Origin: Arion vulgaris
Taxonomy: Eukaryota > Mollusca > Gastropoda > Stylommatophora > Arionidae
Direction of reading: 5' to 3'
NCBI GenBank assembly: GCA_020796225.1
Contig: CM036767.1
Location: forward strand, 29,297,253 to 29,361,252
Length of the DNA: 64,000 bases
Shown here: positions 62,801-64,000 of the stretch, piece after piece
Layout of the letters: each line of letters begins with the position of its first letter
How positions within the stretch are numbered: the stretch's first letter is position 1
The notes under the pieces: model-generated
Database searches by the model: none
What the model was told of the DNA's origin: nothing
Seen by the model: only the letters and a program-made list of their open reading frames with translations
Position numbers and translations under genes: made by a program

Positions 62801-63212
62801 TGTAGTATAGGAGTCAAAATCTGTCTAAGAGAAGCATGGCAGTCTTGGCTGCTAAACCATTTCTTGAGAAGAAGGACAAATTGACACAATCCTGCGTAGG
62901 AATACTTGCTAGTCTTGAAAGGCAGATTTCACTACAGTCATCTCAAATGACAACCAATTACTGCTTTGCTGGAAAAGTTGAGGGAAAATCAAAAGACAGA
63001 TGCAATGTACAACACATAGTCTAATGCAAACTACATTTAAAAAAAATGCCAAAAAGATACACACACTTTCACTTACAAATTCAGCACTCATCTTTAGTTT
63101 GAAATTCTCTACCACTGACTTAATGAGATCAGCAACTAGCTTTGAGGCAGTCCACATGGTGCAACCTGATGGCGATATGCCCATTACTTTACTGCTAGCA
63201 ACCTCTACAGTC
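59460..63212 (-). CDS. FNIP: Folliculin-interacting protein (FNIP), C-terminal exons, partial
   Basis: Two consecutive exons on the minus strand, 63212-63077 and 59575-59460, join in phase 0 to read ...NFKLKMSAEF|CLMHLEDKLQEIFF.... The HLEDKLQExxFKSxxLSExL block is the conserved C-terminal segment of FNIP1/FNIP2, the partners of folliculin and AMPK that act at the lysosome in nutrient (mTORC1/TFEB) signalling. The second exon ends in phase 2 with ELNDILG; the family continues for about 25 residues, so one more exon is expected. I scanned the minus strand down to about 48 kb for its conserved wording and did not find it. Upstream exons lie beyond 64000. Intron 63076-59576 holds a TTAA element and several LINE fragments. 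Confidence 0.75.
59811..59837. repeat. (GA)n microsatellite
   Basis: About 27 bp of GA dinucleotides in the FNIP intron. Confidence 0.95.
59888..60870 (+). pseudogene. RTE/BovB-like LINE 3' end split by a TTAA element
   Basis: 'gtggcaacagaata|TTAA' on the left and 'TTAA|agaaacattgaatatg' on the right together restore the sequence seen uninterrupted near 40485 and 57190. The right part continues (MIEKVGELARD) to about 60870. Confidence 0.8.
59908..60757 (-). mobile_element. piggyBac-like TTAA element (850 bp)
   Basis: TTAA at 59904-59907 and 60758-60761. Ends CCCTTTCGCCCTG and (complement) CCAACGGGACTGC match only in part. Two CCGATATATCGG palindromes lie 10-75 bp inside the right end. A minus-strand acidic piece (CDSNEEDLIDGNNDI, about 60440) recalls transposase N-termini. 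It is a non-autonomous relic. Confidence 0.75.
60871..61184. other. Spacer, weak LINE similarity
   Basis: A minus-strand frame (DLDFEEEKLNLQIKQ) may be a decayed RT piece; not certain. Confidence 0.3.
61185..61400 (-). pseudogene. RTE-like LINE C-terminal fragment
   Basis: Minus-strand reading RERQRNAWANNIKGWPGKAF corresponds to the GRQRxxWxDNIKxW block of RTE-like elements. Confidence 0.6.
61640..61795 (-). repeat. tRNA-related SINE
   Basis: Reverse complement: 'tggattagcataatgcata' (A box-like) and 'gtgggttctatccc' (B box). Different family from the others. Confidence 0.55.
61810..61940 (+). pseudogene. Jockey-like LINE 3' end
   Basis: Ends 'ttggtgctgtgttttgatga' plus 'ctgacagaag', the same 3' UTR as 25600-25640 and 16615-16640, then a GAAGAA tail. 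Confidence 0.6.
61941..62234. other. Spacer, nothing recognised
   Basis: No recognised feature; FNIP intron. Confidence 0.35.
62235..62695 (+). pseudogene. Family A LINE C-terminus
   Basis: MNTNRSMFNTIFLPTLCYQC-like, KLVMTKMKCLRRMLGVTRRD, RLRNEDIKKKLV, VLDFIKKQQIEWFGHTSRL, MLLRYNEYKAKGRQ and SYSDAVKQNQDWRKD. Two small frameshifts. Confidence 0.75.
62696..63076. other. FNIP intron next to the exon donor
   Basis: Contains a plus-strand frame at 62836-63024 (MAVLAAKPFLEKKDKLTQSC) without recognised domain or splice context. Confidence 0.3.
63077..63212 (-). CDS. FNIP: FNIP exon (136 nt)
   Basis: Acceptor 'tttattcag' before 63212, donor TTT|gtaagtgaaag at 63076. It reads TVEVASSKVMGISPSGCTMW, then TASKLVADLIKSVVENFKLK, MSAEF. 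It begins with one base of a split codon and ends on a codon boundary. Confidence 0.75.
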
Positions 63213-63302
63213 CTGAATAAAAAAAAAAATGGAGAAACACAGCTGTATAAGCAACAGTATTATATATTTACAATCTCGGCTCAATGGATTCATTAAAGAT
63301 TC

Positions 63303-63561
63303 TTCTTCTGCTTTGAACACTTCATATCGACCACTTGTTAACCAATCTGTGTGATTTGTATGTGATCTGAGCCTAAGAGCAATTGTATGTTGTGCCAGTT
63401 ATGCGTCTACAAGTAGGCCACCACAACCGCTTTCTGCGATGTTTTTTATTTACTAGAGTAGCTTCCCTAGGTCCTACATCATTCACCTCTTACGACATGC
63501 CTTGTAGGTCTCAGTGGTACTATTCTTAGCTTCCCTTGCGGGTCCTGGCACCACACGGGCG
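63303..63561 (-). repeat. SINE B, reference copy with TSD (259 bp)
   Basis: The 11-bp direct repeat ATTAAAGATTC (63292-63302 and 63562-63572) fixes the ends. Contains 'cgaccacttgttaaccaat', 'tttctgcgatgttttttatt', the core 'cacctcttacgacatgcc' and the terminus 'ggcaccacacgggcg'. Inserted upstream of the FNIP exon. Confidence 0.9.
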
Positions 63562-64000
63562 ATTAAAGATTCATAAAGTCTGAATAAAATGCATATTGAC
63601 ATTGGGTGTACTGAGCCAAAAGGCATAAAATATCACAGCTTAATTGCTGCAAATTTCAGCACACGACACGCTTGTTGACTTAAATCCCAAAGAATGGTTT
63701 ATAAATGATTATTCTACAGTCAACGCACAAGTAAAGAAGGTTTCCAAGTATATTCATAGTATAATTTTAATAACAATAAACACTCCCTCTGAAGTAGGAG
63801 AAGGCATGCGTTTATGGTGGGGGACAGTGACTAAAATGAAAGCAGGCATTCAAGAAAAAATAGTCAAGAAACACCACACAAGTCGCAATGACTACACATG
63901 AATGCATAGCAGGCAAATGGAAGAAGAAGAAGAATTAAACACTTCAATACAAGAGACAGCAGACATGTCTGTAATTCTACATAACTCTTGTCAGAAATAA

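Noticed and set aside
62836..63024. Plus-strand 62-codon frame MAVLAAKPFLEKK... near the FNIP exon
   Set aside because: No splice or promoter context and no recognised similarity; it lies antisense in the FNIP intron.
1..64000. Prokaryotic-style systems, CRISPR arrays, toxin-antitoxin pairs or biosynthetic clusters
   Set aside because: No direct-repeat/spacer array, no operon-like spacing and no such protein families; the window is animal nuclear DNA.

Overview
This is AT-rich nuclear DNA from an invertebrate animal. Genes are split by canonical GT-AG introns, and most of the window is debris of several non-LTR retrotransposon lineages, tRNA-derived SINEs and short DNA transposons. No operons, Shine-Dalgarno sites, CRISPR arrays or prokaryotic features are visible. 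A 5S rRNA-like pseudogene at 6.28 kb reads more like arthropod or chelicerate 5S than mollusc 5S, but the taxon is an inference; a mollusc is not excluded. Almost all open frames of 60-220 codons are transposon fragments.

Three host genes can be reconstructed by splice-phase matching. (1) A plus-strand gene of about 183 codons (15102-22394) has five coding exons, two of them micro-exons of 27 and 21 nt. It encodes an acidic/Ser-rich head, a His/Gly segment, six 9-residue repeats of HVPGAYPGG type and a PGY-rich tail. A TATA box and splice donor at 10.14-10.20 kb could be its promoter and first exon. (2) A minus-strand gene of 230 codons (48117-43360) has three coding exons and encodes a four-pass PMP22/claudin-type membrane protein. 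(3) Two consecutive minus-strand exons (63212-63077 and 59575-59460) encode the near-C-terminal part of folliculin-interacting protein (FNIP). Its upstream part lies beyond the right edge, and the final exon was not found.

Layout: 0-10 kb holds retroelement fragments, a decayed DD82E (Sailor-like) IS630/Tc1/mariner transposon with long inverted repeats, and the 5S pseudogene next to a tRNA-SINE. 10-23 kb holds the PGY gene, three TTAA-flanked piggyBac-like elements and Jockey-like RNase H fragments. 23-43 kb has no recognised gene: a mariner-type MITE containing a SINE, a minisatellite, several RTE-like reverse transcriptase fragments, an RNase H LINE and a LINE-in-LINE insertion. 43-48 kb is the claudin-like gene with repeat-filled introns. 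It lies between two closely similar copies, in opposite orientation, of a LINE with a terminal C2H2 zinc finger (41.1-42.0 and 50.4-51.9 kb). 52-54 kb is a GC-rich, internally repeated block. 54-64 kb is the FNIP 3' region, with another TTAA element splitting a LINE tail.

The best-supported novelty is mobile-element biology: five TTAA elements of 307-990 bp, four of them with acidic transposase-N-terminus-like remnants; three SINE families whose ends are fixed by target-site duplications; and nested insertions that give relative ages. I found no convincing undescribed multi-gene system.
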